64,000 bases of DNA, taken from contig JADFAD010000009.1 in assembly GCA_015665455.1 (NCBI GenBank), positions 186,001 to 250,000 of the forward strand, read 5' to 3'. Made by a program: the position numbers and the translations under genes. Each line of letters opens with the position of its first letter. Positions within the stretch are counted from its first letter, which is position 1. Positions 38,665 to 46,598 of this stretch are shown here, piece by piece. The notes below the pieces were generated by a model. It saw only the letters and a program-made list of their open reading frames with translations, was not told the origin of the DNA and ran no database searches. Source of the DNA: Oceanospirillaceae bacterium (lineage in GTDB: Bacteria; Pseudomonadota; Gammaproteobacteria; Pseudomonadales; Litoribrevibacteraceae).

Positions 38665-40050
38665 TTAACTTTCATCATCTTCTTCCGGAGATCGACTCTC
38701 CAATAAAGCAGCTTGCTCAGCTAATTTCTTCTGAATAAACTGCTGAAAATCTTCATCACTCATGGACTCGTCAGGTAAAGACGAAGCCTCATCATCACCT
38801 GAAGTCACAACTGAATCATCACTTAATTCATTAGTAATGCCTAAACCCAAACCCTCTGAGTCAGTGAGCCCACCTTCTAAAACAGAGGCACCTTCCCCTG
38901 CCTCTGACACACCAAGCACTGCCTCTTGATTTTCAACCGGCAACTCATTCGCCTGCTGCTCAACCAATAAAGCCTTTTGCTCTATCTCTTCCGTCGCCGT
39001 CTCAAGCTGATCAGCCCACGCTGCAAATCGGGAGCGCTTTGGATCTTTAACTTCATTTTCTTTAGCTTCAGCACCTTCAACGTCAGCGCCTTCAACTTCA
39101 GTACCACCCGCCTTAAACGCCGCATCGGTTTTTTCAGAGTCAGCTGCCGTTACCAACCAACCCGGCTTTTCAAAAACATCGTCTGACGCCACCGCCTCTC
39201 CCGGCATAACCTGCGCCTCAGGCGTGCGAATCATTTTCTCTATCGCGGAGTTGTACCTATCTATGTCCTGAAGCTCTTCTCGAGCAGCCATCTCCAACTT
39301 AAACTGAGCTTCTTTATTTGCCTCTTCCTTCGCAAGTCGAATGCGCTCTTTATCTTCTTCAGATATTGATTCTATCGCCTGCTCAGAAGGCTCCTCAGCA
39401 TCAGGAATCAAATCAGCACTTTCACCATCAAACTCAGAATCCAAATCCTCTGCATCAGAAGAGGACAACTGAAATTCATCCCCAAAATCAAGTTCTGGGT
39501 TTATTTCTTCTAAGTCCCTCACTTCAGAGAGCTCAGGTAATTCAGTTAAAGACTTTAAATTAAAATAGTCCAAGAACTTACTTGTTGTCGCATAAAGAGC
39601 CGGTCGTCCAGGCACATCTTTATGACCTACAACACGAACCCACTCCCTTTCAAGCAAGGTGCGTACAATATTACTGCTGACCGCCACACCACGGATATCT
39701 TCAATATCCCCACGAGTGATCGGCTGTCGATACGCTATTAAAGACAATGTCTCCAAAAGCGCACGAGAATATCTAGGAGGTCGCTCCTCCCATTGCTTAA
39801 TAACATAAGGCGCAGCGGCTTTTGCAACCTGAAACCGAAATCCCGTACCAACTTCCTTTAGCTCTATGCCCCTTGCCTTATAGCGCCGCACCAACTTTTG
39901 AAAAGTCTGTCGAATTTCTGTTGATGGAGGTATTAAGTCATCCTCACCAAAATAATTTCTAATATCAGTCACCGAAACAGGTTTGCCTGATACCAAAAGA
40001 GCCGCTTCAATGATTTGCTCTAGTAACTTCGCGCTTATTTTATTCGGCAT
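38665..40050 (-). CDS. scpB: Condensin accessory protein ScpB with long acidic tail
   Basis: Part of the SMC-ScpAB condensin complex. The conserved part (about residues 1-185) has two winged helices: ISAKLLEQIIEAALLVSGKP, RYSRALLETLSLIAYRQPI and GRPALYATTSKFLDYF. The remaining 275 or so residues are acidic, Glu/Ser/Ala-rich and probably disordered. At about 461 residues this is clearly longer than typical ScpB proteins (200-300). The ATG at 40050 is chosen because it overlaps the scpA end by 11 bp with AGG 9 bases ahead. Upstream in-frame starts inside scpA look artefactual. It is translationally coupled to scpA. Confidence 0.92.
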   Translation of the reverse strand: MPNKISAKLLEQIIEAALLVSGKPVSVTDIRNYFGEDDLIPPSTEIRQTFQKLVRRYKARGIELKEVGTGFRFQVAKAAAPYVIKQWEERPPRYSRALLETLSLIAYRQPITRGDIEDIRGVAVSSNIVRTLLEREWVRVVGHKDVPGRPALYATTSKFLDYFNLKSLTELPELSEVRDLEEINPELDFGDEFQLSSSDAEDLDSEFDGESADLIPDAEEPSEQAIESISEEDKERIRLAKEEANKEAQFKLEMAAREELQDIDRYNSAIEKMIRTPEAQVMPGEAVASDDVFEKPGWLVTAADSEKTDAAFKAGGTEVEGADVEGAEAKENEVKDPKRSRFAAWADQLETATEEIEQKALLVEQQANELPVENQEAVLGVSEAGEGASVLEGGLTDSEGLGLGITNELSDDSVVTSGDDEASSLPDESMSDEDFQQFIQKKLAEQAALLESRSPEEDDES

Positions 40051-40969
40051 CAACATCATCCTGCAGACTGTCTTGTTCACTCCCACCTTCAGCGACCAAA
40101 CCAGAATCCGACTCATTTTCTGTTACATCCATTCGGGCCCGAAGATAGATTTCTCCAAACACATCCGACTGAGATAACTCAACCAAAGACTCTTTTACCA
40201 ATTCCATTACGGCCATAAAGGTAACAACCACCCCCATCTTCCCTTCTTCAACAGTAAACAAAGAAACAAATGGAACGAGCTGACCAAATTTCATTTTATT
40301 TAAGACTTGCGACATTCGTTCTCGCACAGAAAGCACTTCACGGCTGATGTGATGGTGCACAAACATGTCTGCACGCTTCAAAATATCAGACATCGCCAAT
40401 AGAACTTCACGCAAGTCCACATCTGGATGCTTCTTCACATGTTCAAACTCATCATGCCGAGCCGCAGGAACCATAATGTCACGCTCCAGACGCGGAATCT
40501 CATCCAAGTTTTCCGCAGCAACCTTAAAACGTTCATACTCTTGCAAACGACGAATCAACTCAGCCCTAGGGTCTTCTTCCTCAATATCATCTTCATTATT
40601 TCTTGGAAGTAAACTCCTAGACTTAATCTCCGCCAGCATTGCAGCCATGACCAGATACTCAGCCGCCAATTCAAATCGAGTCGACTTCATCAACTCAACA
40701 TACTCCATGTACTGAAGAGTGATTTGGCTAATATTAATGTTCAGGATATCTATATTCTGCTTACGAATAAGATAAAGAAGTAAATCTAAAGGCCCTTCAA
40801 ACGCATCTAAAAAAACTTCAAGGGCTTCAGGCGGGATATATAAGTCTTGAGGAATTTCAGTCACAAGCTGACCACCCACTTTTGCAAGCGGTAGCTGCTG
40901 CTGTTCAGGATGGGCGATATTATCGCTTTCTGAGACAGATTCTACTGTTAAATCAACAGAATCAGACAT
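40040..40969 (-). CDS. scpA: Condensin kleisin subunit ScpA
   Basis: The kleisin that bridges SMC heads in chromosome segregation. About 309 residues. After a polar 50-residue lead comes the kleisin N-domain with FEGPLDLLLYLIRKQNIDIL and YLVMAAMLAEIKSRSLLP. The C-terminal winged helix includes FVSLFTVEEGKMGVVVTFMAVMELV in two adjoining parts. The ATG at 40969 with TAGGA 6 bases upstream is preferred over a TTG eight codons earlier. It overlaps scpB and follows trpS, the conserved trpS-scpA-scpB-rluB row reading in the order scpA, scpB, rluB. Confidence 0.95.
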   Translation of the reverse strand: MSDSVDLTVESVSESDNIAHPEQQQLPLAKVGGQLVTEIPQDLYIPPEALEVFLDAFEGPLDLLLYLIRKQNIDILNINISQITLQYMEYVELMKSTRFELAAEYLVMAAMLAEIKSRSLLPRNNEDDIEEEDPRAELIRRLQEYERFKVAAENLDEIPRLERDIMVPAARHDEFEHVKKHPDVDLREVLLAMSDILKRADMFVHHHISREVLSVRERMSQVLNKMKFGQLVPFVSLFTVEEGKMGVVVTFMAVMELVKESLVELSQSDVFGEIYLRARMDVTENESDSGLVAEGGSEQDSLQDDVDAE

Positions 40970-41028
40970 GGTATTCCTATTGTTTCCCAACAATCACTGA
41001 TTAAACATCAATCGAATACTAAACAAAT

Positions 41029-41052
41029 ATTGGCGACCTTAAGATCGCCAAT
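41029..41052 (-). terminator. Hairpin after trpS
   Basis: ATTGGCGA (41029-41036) and TCGCCAAT (41045-41052) form an 8-bp stem. On the minus strand it is followed by the moderately T-rich ATTTGTTT. It probably ends or attenuates trpS transcription before scpA. Confidence 0.6.
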
Positions 41053-41086
41053 TTACCACAAAACATCAGCCCTGTGGTTTTTACCA

Positions 41087-42295
41087 TTAATTTCTGTAAG
41101 AAAGCGCCATCGCATCACGAACTTCAATCAATGTGGCCCGAGCTTCTTCTCTTGCCCTTTCATTACCTTCTTTAATAATATTCTTCACCAACTGAGGATT
41201 ATTCTCATACTCAACAGCTCGCTCATGAATCGGCGCCTGTTCTTTTAGAACGGATTCAATAATTGGTTTCTTACAATCAAGACAACCAATACCCGCTGAA
41301 CGGCAACCTTTTTGCACCCAATCTTTTACATCTTCTTCAGAATATACTTCATGCAACTGCCAAACAGGACACTTAGAAGGATCGCCAGGGTCAGTTAAAC
41401 GAACACGCTGAGGGTCCGTCATCATTCGTTTAATTTTTTCTTCAACGACATTTGAATCTTCACGAAGCGCAATCGTATTATTATACGACTTAGACATTTT
41501 TTGGCCATCAAGACCCGGCATTTTAGATTCAGGAGTAAGCAAGGATTGAGGCTCAGGTAAAATCACTTTACCACTGCCTTCAATGTAGCCAAGCAAACGT
41601 TCTTTATCACCGATCGTTATGTTTTGCTGGTCGTTTATTAAAGCACGGCCTTTTTCTAAAGCTTCAACATCCCCACGCTCCATATATTCTTTTCGCATGG
41701 ACTTATACAGCTTTGCCGCTTTCTTACCCATCTTCTTAATGGCTGTTTCAGCCAACACTTCAAAATCCGGCTCACGACCATAAATATGATTAAAACGTCG
41801 AGCGACCTCACGTGTTAACTCAATATGCGATACTTGATCTTCACCCACCGGAACAAGACCGGCACGATACATCAAAATATCAGCACTCTGAAGAAGCGGA
41901 TATCCAAGAAAACCATAAGTAGACAAATCTTTATCTTTCAGCTTTTCTTGCTGGTCTTTGTAGCTCGGCACTCGTTCAAGCCAACTTAATGGTGTCATCA
42001 TAGACAACAATAAATGCAATTCAGCGTGCTCAGGCACTTTTGACTGAATAAACATGGTAGAAGAGCCAGGATTCACACCTGCGGCAAGCCAATCAATGAC
42101 CATATCCCAAGTATGCTGTTCAATGTCTCTAGGATCAGCGTAATGCGTTGTTAGCGCATGCCAATCTGCAGCAAAGAAAAAACAATCATAGCTGTGCTGA
42201 AGATCAATCCAGTTCTTAAGAACGCCATGATAGTGACCTAAATGAAGACGACCCGTAGGTCTCATACCTGACAAAATACGGCGCTGCGAATCCAA
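41087..42295 (-). CDS. trpS: Tryptophanyl-tRNA synthetase
   Basis: Class I aminoacyl-tRNA synthetase charging tRNA-Trp. 402 residues. The N-terminus RILSGMRPTGRLHLGHYHG contains the HIGH-type motif GHYHG, and KMSKS is present in LDGQKMSKSYNN. The length, with an insertion that includes GCRSAGIGCLDCKK, is the longer form seen in Pseudomonas and some other Gammaproteobacteria. The start appears to be TTG at 42295, with TAGGAG and TTAGG upstream. The gene is bracketed by hairpins on both sides. Confidence 0.96.
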   Translation of the reverse strand: MDSQRRILSGMRPTGRLHLGHYHGVLKNWIDLQHSYDCFFFAADWHALTTHYADPRDIEQHTWDMVIDWLAAGVNPGSSTMFIQSKVPEHAELHLLLSMMTPLSWLERVPSYKDQQEKLKDKDLSTYGFLGYPLLQSADILMYRAGLVPVGEDQVSHIELTREVARRFNHIYGREPDFEVLAETAIKKMGKKAAKLYKSMRKEYMERGDVEALEKGRALINDQQNITIGDKERLLGYIEGSGKVILPEPQSLLTPESKMPGLDGQKMSKSYNNTIALREDSNVVEEKIKRMMTDPQRVRLTDPGDPSKCPVWQLHEVYSEEDVKDWVQKGCRSAGIGCLDCKKPIIESVLKEQAPIHERAVEYENNPQLVKNIIKEGNERAREEARATLIEVRDAMALSYRN

Positions 42296-42442
42296 CGTAC
42301 CTAACTCCTACAATCCATTCATCTAACTACAAAAATTTAGGGGCGCATTATAGCCCTTTTTTTCTCGGATAATCATGGGTTTTTAACAGTATTTAAGTGT
42401 TAGCCCACAACCAATAACAATGAATATCATTTACAACATAAA

Positions 42443-42470
42443 AAGGCCTTCAACGGACGTTAAAGGCCTT
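42443..42470 (-). terminator. Terminator after yciO
   Basis: On the minus strand AAGGCCTTTAACG, TC, CGTTGAAGGCCTT forms a long stem with one G-T pair, followed by TTT. It lies 32 bp past the yciO stop and upstream of trpS. Confidence 0.85.
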
Positions 42471-42501
42471 AAATTTTTCATGTACTACCATTCAAAACAG
42501 A

Positions 42502-43125
42502 TCAATACTGGAAGGCAGACACATCACCAGCGCCTTCACGAATGATTTCTACTTCATCGTCAGTCAAATTAATAACCGAGGTAGGTTCAAAGCCACAAAA
42601 ACCACCATCAATCACTAGATCAACTTGGGATGCAAGCGTATCCCTAATGTCATAAGGGTCCGTCATGGGCATATCTTCACCCGGCATGATCAATGTCGTT
42701 GAAATCAAAGGCTCAGCAAATTCAGCCAACAGAGCATGACAGATTTTGTTTTCAGAAACCCGAATCCCGATGGCTTTACGCTTAGGGTGCAATAAACGGC
42801 GCGGTACATCTTTAGTCGCATTTAAAATAAAGGTATACGGCCCTGGTGTATGCTGCTTTAACAAACGGTAAAGGTCATTATCCACTCGAGCATAGCTCGC
42901 AATTTCAGACAAATCCTTACACATCAATGTGAAATTGTGTTTGTCATCCAATTGACGGATCGCTCTCACACGGTCAAGCGCCTTTTTGTCCCCCAAATGA
43001 CAACCAAGGGCATACCCTGATTCAGTAGGGTAAACAATGACACCGCCGCCATTAAGGCACTCTGCCGCTTGTGAGATAAGCCTTTTTTGTGGATTATCAG
43101 GATGAATCTGAAAAAGTTGAGTCAT
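42502..43125 (-). CDS. yciO: YciO, Sua5/YrdC-family protein
   Basis: A 207-residue single-domain YrdC-type protein. Members bind tRNA and nucleotides and can make threonylcarbamoyl-adenylate; YciO is a paralogue of TsaC with a less certain role. The N-terminus FQIHPDNPQKRL, GGVIVYPTESGYALGCHL and KHNFTLMCKDLSEIA resemble E. coli YciO, and KRKAIGIRVSENKICHALL is the central block. It starts 3 bp after the stop of the PHP gene, matching the rnm-yciO pairing in E. coli. Confidence 0.92.
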   Translation of the reverse strand: MTQLFQIHPDNPQKRLISQAAECLNGGGVIVYPTESGYALGCHLGDKKALDRVRAIRQLDDKHNFTLMCKDLSEIASYARVDNDLYRLLKQHTPGPYTFILNATKDVPRRLLHPKRKAIGIRVSENKICHALLAEFAEPLISTTLIMPGEDMPMTDPYDIRDTLASQVDLVIDGGFCGFEPTSVINLTDDEVEIIREGAGDVSAFQY

Positions 43126-43128
43126 TAA

Positions 43129-44010
43129 TTATTTCTCTTCAATAATTGAAAGCGCGACAGGTTCTTCCAAAATAGAGTTGTGAACCCAGTTTAGCCCAAC
43201 CTCAGGAATTGCACTGAACATTCCCAAATCAGACCATGACGCGCTTGCATGAAAATCGCTCCCAAATGAAGCCATCATATTTCGTTTATCAATCTGGCGA
43301 ATCATCCAACCAGTATCGTCTTTCTTCTGTCGACTGCTTACCACCTCAAGGGCGTCACCATCCATATCCCAAAAATCATCAATCAAACGAGACAACTTCG
43401 TTTTCGTCATTTTGTATTTAAATGGATGAGCTAAGACAGCTTTTCCTCCGGCCTGATGAACCAGTTCGATAACATCCCCCACTTCAGGCCAAATCAACTT
43501 AATATCACCTATCTTTCCAGCGCCAAGAAACTTATTAAAGGCCTGCTCCATCGTTGATACTACCCCCTGTTCGATTAAAAAGCGGGCAAAATGAGGACGA
43601 CCTAAAACGCTGTTCCCTGAAATGGCTTTAACCTGAGTTAAAACATCCGGTATAGACAAATACTTTTCTAATTTCTCAGAGATAGTGACTGCACGCTGTT
43701 CTCTTATTTGATCCTGCAATGCTTCTGCTTTCTTCATAGCATCGGAGTTCGGGTCCATACCGAGAGCAACCATGTGGATGTTTATTTTATCTATTTGACA
43801 TGAAAACTCGGCCGCTGAAATTAATTTGATCCCTGCTTCATCAGCCAAAGGTTTGCATTCACGATAACCATTAATTGTATCGTGATCAGAAACGGCTAAT
43901 ACATTCAGCCTGTTCTTTTGGGCAAGCGCCACTAATTCAGCGGGTGATAATGCACCATCTGACACAGTTGTATGGCAATGTAGATCAATATTATGACGAA
44001 ACTGCTGCAT
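43129..44010 (-). CDS. rnm: PHP-domain phosphoesterase / RNase AM (YciV)
   Basis: A 293-residue PHP-family metallo-enzyme. E. coli YciV (RNase AM, also TrpH) hydrolyses 3',5'-nucleoside bisphosphates and trims 5' ends of rRNA. Metal-binding motifs are DLHCHTTVSDGALSP, VSDHDTINGY, AAEFSC, GRPHFARFL, LAHPFKYK and a C-terminal GSDFHA. It begins the yciV-yciO minus-strand operon and is divergent from yciB over an 82-bp gap, the same gene neighbourhood as in Enterobacteria and Pseudomonas. Confidence 0.9.
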   Translation of the reverse strand: MQQFRHNIDLHCHTTVSDGALSPAELVALAQKNRLNVLAVSDHDTINGYRECKPLADEAGIKLISAAEFSCQIDKINIHMVALGMDPNSDAMKKAEALQDQIREQRAVTISEKLEKYLSIPDVLTQVKAISGNSVLGRPHFARFLIEQGVVSTMEQAFNKFLGAGKIGDIKLIWPEVGDVIELVHQAGGKAVLAHPFKYKMTKTKLSRLIDDFWDMDGDALEVVSSRQKKDDTGWMIRQIDKRNMMASFGSDFHASASWSDLGMFSAIPEVGLNWVHNSILEEPVALSIIEEK

Positions 44011-44092
44011 TTCTGCGGTTACCCCTTCACTTCGCTCTAAAAACCTTTATTATTTTGCCACTATCACTCATAACAGGCTAACCATTTCGACT

Positions 44093-44659
44093 ATGAAATT
44101 TTTGATCGACTTTTTACCTATCGCAATTTTCTTCGCTGTTTATAAATATACTGAAGATATTATCCTTGCAACGGCAGTTCTTATCCCTGCAACTGCCCTA
44201 CAGATTCTTTATACCTGGATCAAAACTAAAAAAGTTGAAAAAATGCACTTAGTCACCTTAGCGCTCGTTCTTGTGCTGGGAACAATGACCATCATATTTA
44301 ATGACAAGACATTCATTCAATGGAAACCAACCATCGTCAATTGGTTGTTTGCAGTTGTATTTCTCGGCAGTCAATTTATCTCAAAGCGCACTATTATTGA
44401 AATGATGATGAGCAACAACATTGACCTGCCTAAACCTGTCTGGAAAAAGCTTAATCTTTCATGGGTTGTCTTCTTTATTGTAGCTGGCGCAGTCAACATT
44501 TACGTTGCTTATAACTACAGCGAAGATACGTGGGTAAACTTCAAGCTATTTGGTTTATTGGGAATGACGTTTATTTTTGTTCTTCTTCAAGGCATTTATA
44601 TGTCCAGACACATGAAAGAAACCGATGAAACAGCTGAAATAAACAAACCAGATCAATAA
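44093..44659 (+). CDS. yciB: Inner-membrane-spanning protein YciB (septation protein A)
   Basis: A 188-residue protein with about five hydrophobic segments. The N-terminus MKFLIDFLPIAIFFAVYKYT and the central WKPTIVNWLFAVVFLGSQF and KLNLSWVVFFIVAGAVNIYVA (in parts) are typical of YciB/IspA (septation protein A). It takes part in cell-envelope maintenance and division-linked processes. It is divergent from the PHP gene and followed by a YciI gene, which reproduces the yciB-yciI neighbourhood seen widely. Confidence 0.94.
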   Translation: MKFLIDFLPIAIFFAVYKYTEDIILATAVLIPATALQILYTWIKTKKVEKMHLVTLALVLVLGTMTIIFNDKTFIQWKPTIVNWLFAVVFLGSQFISKRTIIEMMMSNNIDLPKPVWKKLNLSWVVFFIVAGAVNIYVAYNYSEDTWVNFKLFGLLGMTFIFVLLQGIYMSRHMKETDETAEINKPDQ

Positions 44660-44720
44660 TTTCCATTAAAAACAACCAAGATATTAAGCATCAGTTTATT
44701 TTTTCAGGAAAAATTGTAAT

Positions 44721-45020
44721 ATGTACTACGCAATCATAAGCCAAGATATTGAAAATAGCCTTCCTCTAAGGAAAAAGGCTCGTCCAGACCACTTGGCTCG
44801 ACTTGAAGAATTAAAAGCACAAGGCCGTTTATTAGTAGCTGGTCCTCACCCGGCAGTTGATAGTGAAGATCCGGGTGAAAATGGTTTTACAGGGAGTTTA
44901 GTTATTGCCGAATTTGAAAGCCTTGCATCTGCGCAGGCTTGGGCAGATAAAGACCCTTATGTTTCTGCTGGCGTCTATCAGTCAGTTATCGTTAAACCAT
45001 TTAAAAAAGTGCTTCCATAA
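44721..45020 (+). CDS. yciI: YciI family protein
   Basis: A 99-residue ferredoxin-like-fold protein. [24 protein letters not shown] and the following [18 protein letters not shown] fit the YciI family; the His-Asp pair used by dehalogenase-like relatives may correspond to RPDHLARL. Its role in bacteria outside chlorocatechol degradation is unknown. It lies 61 bp after yciB and 21 bp before the SH3 gene, probably in the same transcript. Confidence 0.93.
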   Translation: MYYAIISQDIENSLPLRKKARPDHLARLEELKAQGRLLVAGPHPAVDSEDPGENGFTGSLVIAEFESLASAQAWADKDPYVSAGVYQSVIVKPFKKVLP

Positions 45021-45041
45021 ATTATAAGGCACAAAGAATCG

Positions 45042-45722
45042 ATGAAAAATTTAATCAAAGTACTATTAATCGGAGGTTCAATATTAGCCACCGATCTTGT
45101 ATCCGCCCAAACAGCGTACATCCGAGACACAATATATGTCCCTCTTAGAAGTGGCGAAGGATCGTCATACCGAATCATCCATAAAGGTATGAGATCTGGC
45201 AGTAAGCTCGAAGTACTTCAAGTATCCGAAGAAAGTGGCTACACCAAAGTTAGAACATCAAAAGGCATTGAAGGCTGGCTTCAGAATCAATACCTAAGCT
45301 ATGAGCCTGTGGCAAGCCTTAAGCTCGTCACCGCTGAAAAAGAGATTGCTCGTTTAACTACTGATAACAAAGCTCTGTCATCGTCTAAAAATGAGCTCTC
45401 AGGTAAAAGCTCAAACTTAAGTAGCTTAGTTAAGAAGCTTGAGAAAGAAAACGCCTCCCTTACCAAAGAACTTAATGAAATTAAAACAATTTCATCTGGT
45501 GCTCTTAAGCTGAACGAAGATAACCTAAAGTTAACAGAGAGCACCCAATTACTTAAAACTAAAATTGATCTACTGGAAGCTGACAACACACGCTTACAAG
45601 GGGATAAAACCAAAAGCATGTGGTTAACAGGCGCCTCTATTGCGTTTATTGGAATTTGCTTTGGTTGGTTTTTCTCCAGCAGAAAGCGAAAAGGCGGCAG
45701 CTGGGGTAACTCTGGCCTGTAA
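45042..45722 (+). CDS. SH3-and-anchor domain protein, YgiM-like
   Basis: A 226-residue envelope protein. A signal peptide (about 1-24, ends in VSAQ) is followed by a bacterial SH3 domain (about 25-90; YIRDTIYVPLRSGEGSSYRI and GIEGWLQNQYLS). Then come a Lys/Glu/Leu-rich coiled coil (about 100-190) and a C-terminal membrane helix (WLTGASIAFIGICFGWFF) with a basic cytoplasmic tail. This order matches the TIGR04211 family that includes YgiM. The SH3 domain probably contacts peptidoglycan or a protein partner in the periplasm. A strong terminator follows. Confidence 0.9.
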   Translation: MKNLIKVLLIGGSILATDLVSAQTAYIRDTIYVPLRSGEGSSYRIIHKGMRSGSKLEVLQVSEESGYTKVRTSKGIEGWLQNQYLSYEPVASLKLVTAEKEIARLTTDNKALSSSKNELSGKSSNLSSLVKKLEKENASLTKELNEIKTISSGALKLNEDNLKLTESTQLLKTKIDLLEADNTRLQGDKTKSMWLTGASIAFIGICFGWFFSSRKRKGGSWGNSGL

Positions 45723-45733
45723 ATAAAGATCCG

Positions 45734-45761
45734 AGGCCAAACCTTCTGTTTGGCCTTTTTT
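45734..45761 (+). terminator. Rho-independent terminator after the yciB-yciI-SH3 operon
   Basis: AGGCCAAAC (45734-45742), loop CTTCT, GTTTGGCCT (45748-45756), followed by TTTTT. Confidence 0.92.
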
Positions 45762-45800
45762 ACTTTAAATTGTTAATAACCAAATACATCGGAATTCAAT

Positions 45801-46433
45801 ATGTCCAAAATAAAACACATCACTTCTATCTTTACTGTTCTTTTTTCATTGCTTTCTCTTTCTCAGTCGGCCATTGCAGAATCTCCTAAAGTCGTGTTAG
45901 AAACGAATCATGGTGACATCACCATCATCCTAAACCAGGAAAAAGCGCCTAAAACGGTTGAAAACTTTTTAGAGTATGTAAATGACGGTTTTTACAACGG
46001 CGTGGTCTTTCACCGAGTAATCCCTCATTTTATGATTCAAACCGGTGGGTTCGATTCTAAAATGTCCCGAAAGGCAACACGTTCTCCAATTGAAAATGAA
46101 GCCACTAACGGCCTTAGCAATAAACGAGGTACAGTTGCTATGGCAAGAACATCATCTATTAATAGCGCTACATCACAATTTTTTATCAACGGCATAGACA
46201 ACCTATTTTTAGACCATAAAGATGGCAGCAGCCAGAAGTTCGGCTATGCCGTTTTTGGTGAAATAACAACGGACAGCTATTCAACTCTAGATTCGATTTC
46301 TACCGTACCGACTCAACCAAAGTTTGGACACCAGAATGTTCCAACTACAGAAGTAATTATTAATAAAGCGTATCAGCTTGAAGCCTCTACTGAAGAAGCA
46401 AATGCAGCGAGCCAAACACCGACAAACTCATAA
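45801..46433 (+). CDS. Periplasmic cyclophilin-type peptidyl-prolyl isomerase
   Basis: A 210-residue protein with a signal peptide (cleavage near residue 26, SQSAIAES). The cyclophilin domain includes VVLETNHGDITIILNQEKAP, VVFHRVIPHFMIQTGGF with the catalytic Arg, RGTVAMARTS, SATSQFFINGIDN and YAVFGEI. It catalyses cis-trans isomerisation of X-Pro bonds during folding of exported proteins and resembles PpiA. The last 20 or so residues are a low-complexity polar tail. It stands alone between two hairpins. Confidence 0.93.
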   Translation: MSKIKHITSIFTVLFSLLSLSQSAIAESPKVVLETNHGDITIILNQEKAPKTVENFLEYVNDGFYNGVVFHRVIPHFMIQTGGFDSKMSRKATRSPIENEATNGLSNKRGTVAMARTSSINSATSQFFINGIDNLFLDHKDGSSQKFGYAVFGEITTDSYSTLDSISTVPTQPKFGHQNVPTTEVIINKAYQLEASTEEANAASQTPTNS

Positions 46434-46443
46434 AAGATTATTT

Positions 46444-46472
46444 AAGTAGAGCCATACTTCATGGCTCTACTT
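46444..46472 (+). terminator. Hairpin after the cyclophilin gene
   Basis: AAGTAGAGCCAT (46444-46455), loop ACTTC, ATGGCTCTACTT (46461-46472): a perfect 12-bp stem 11 bp after the stop. No T-run follows, so termination strength is uncertain. Confidence 0.65.
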
Positions 46473-46598
46473 CATGTTATCGACAACCCCCATAAGTTCA
46501 CGCATCGATATAAAAATATCCAACATTCTTTCCCTCTCAACTTAATCTCCTCGTATTATCACGTCGATTAATACGCCGCTATCAGGAAAGCAATCATC

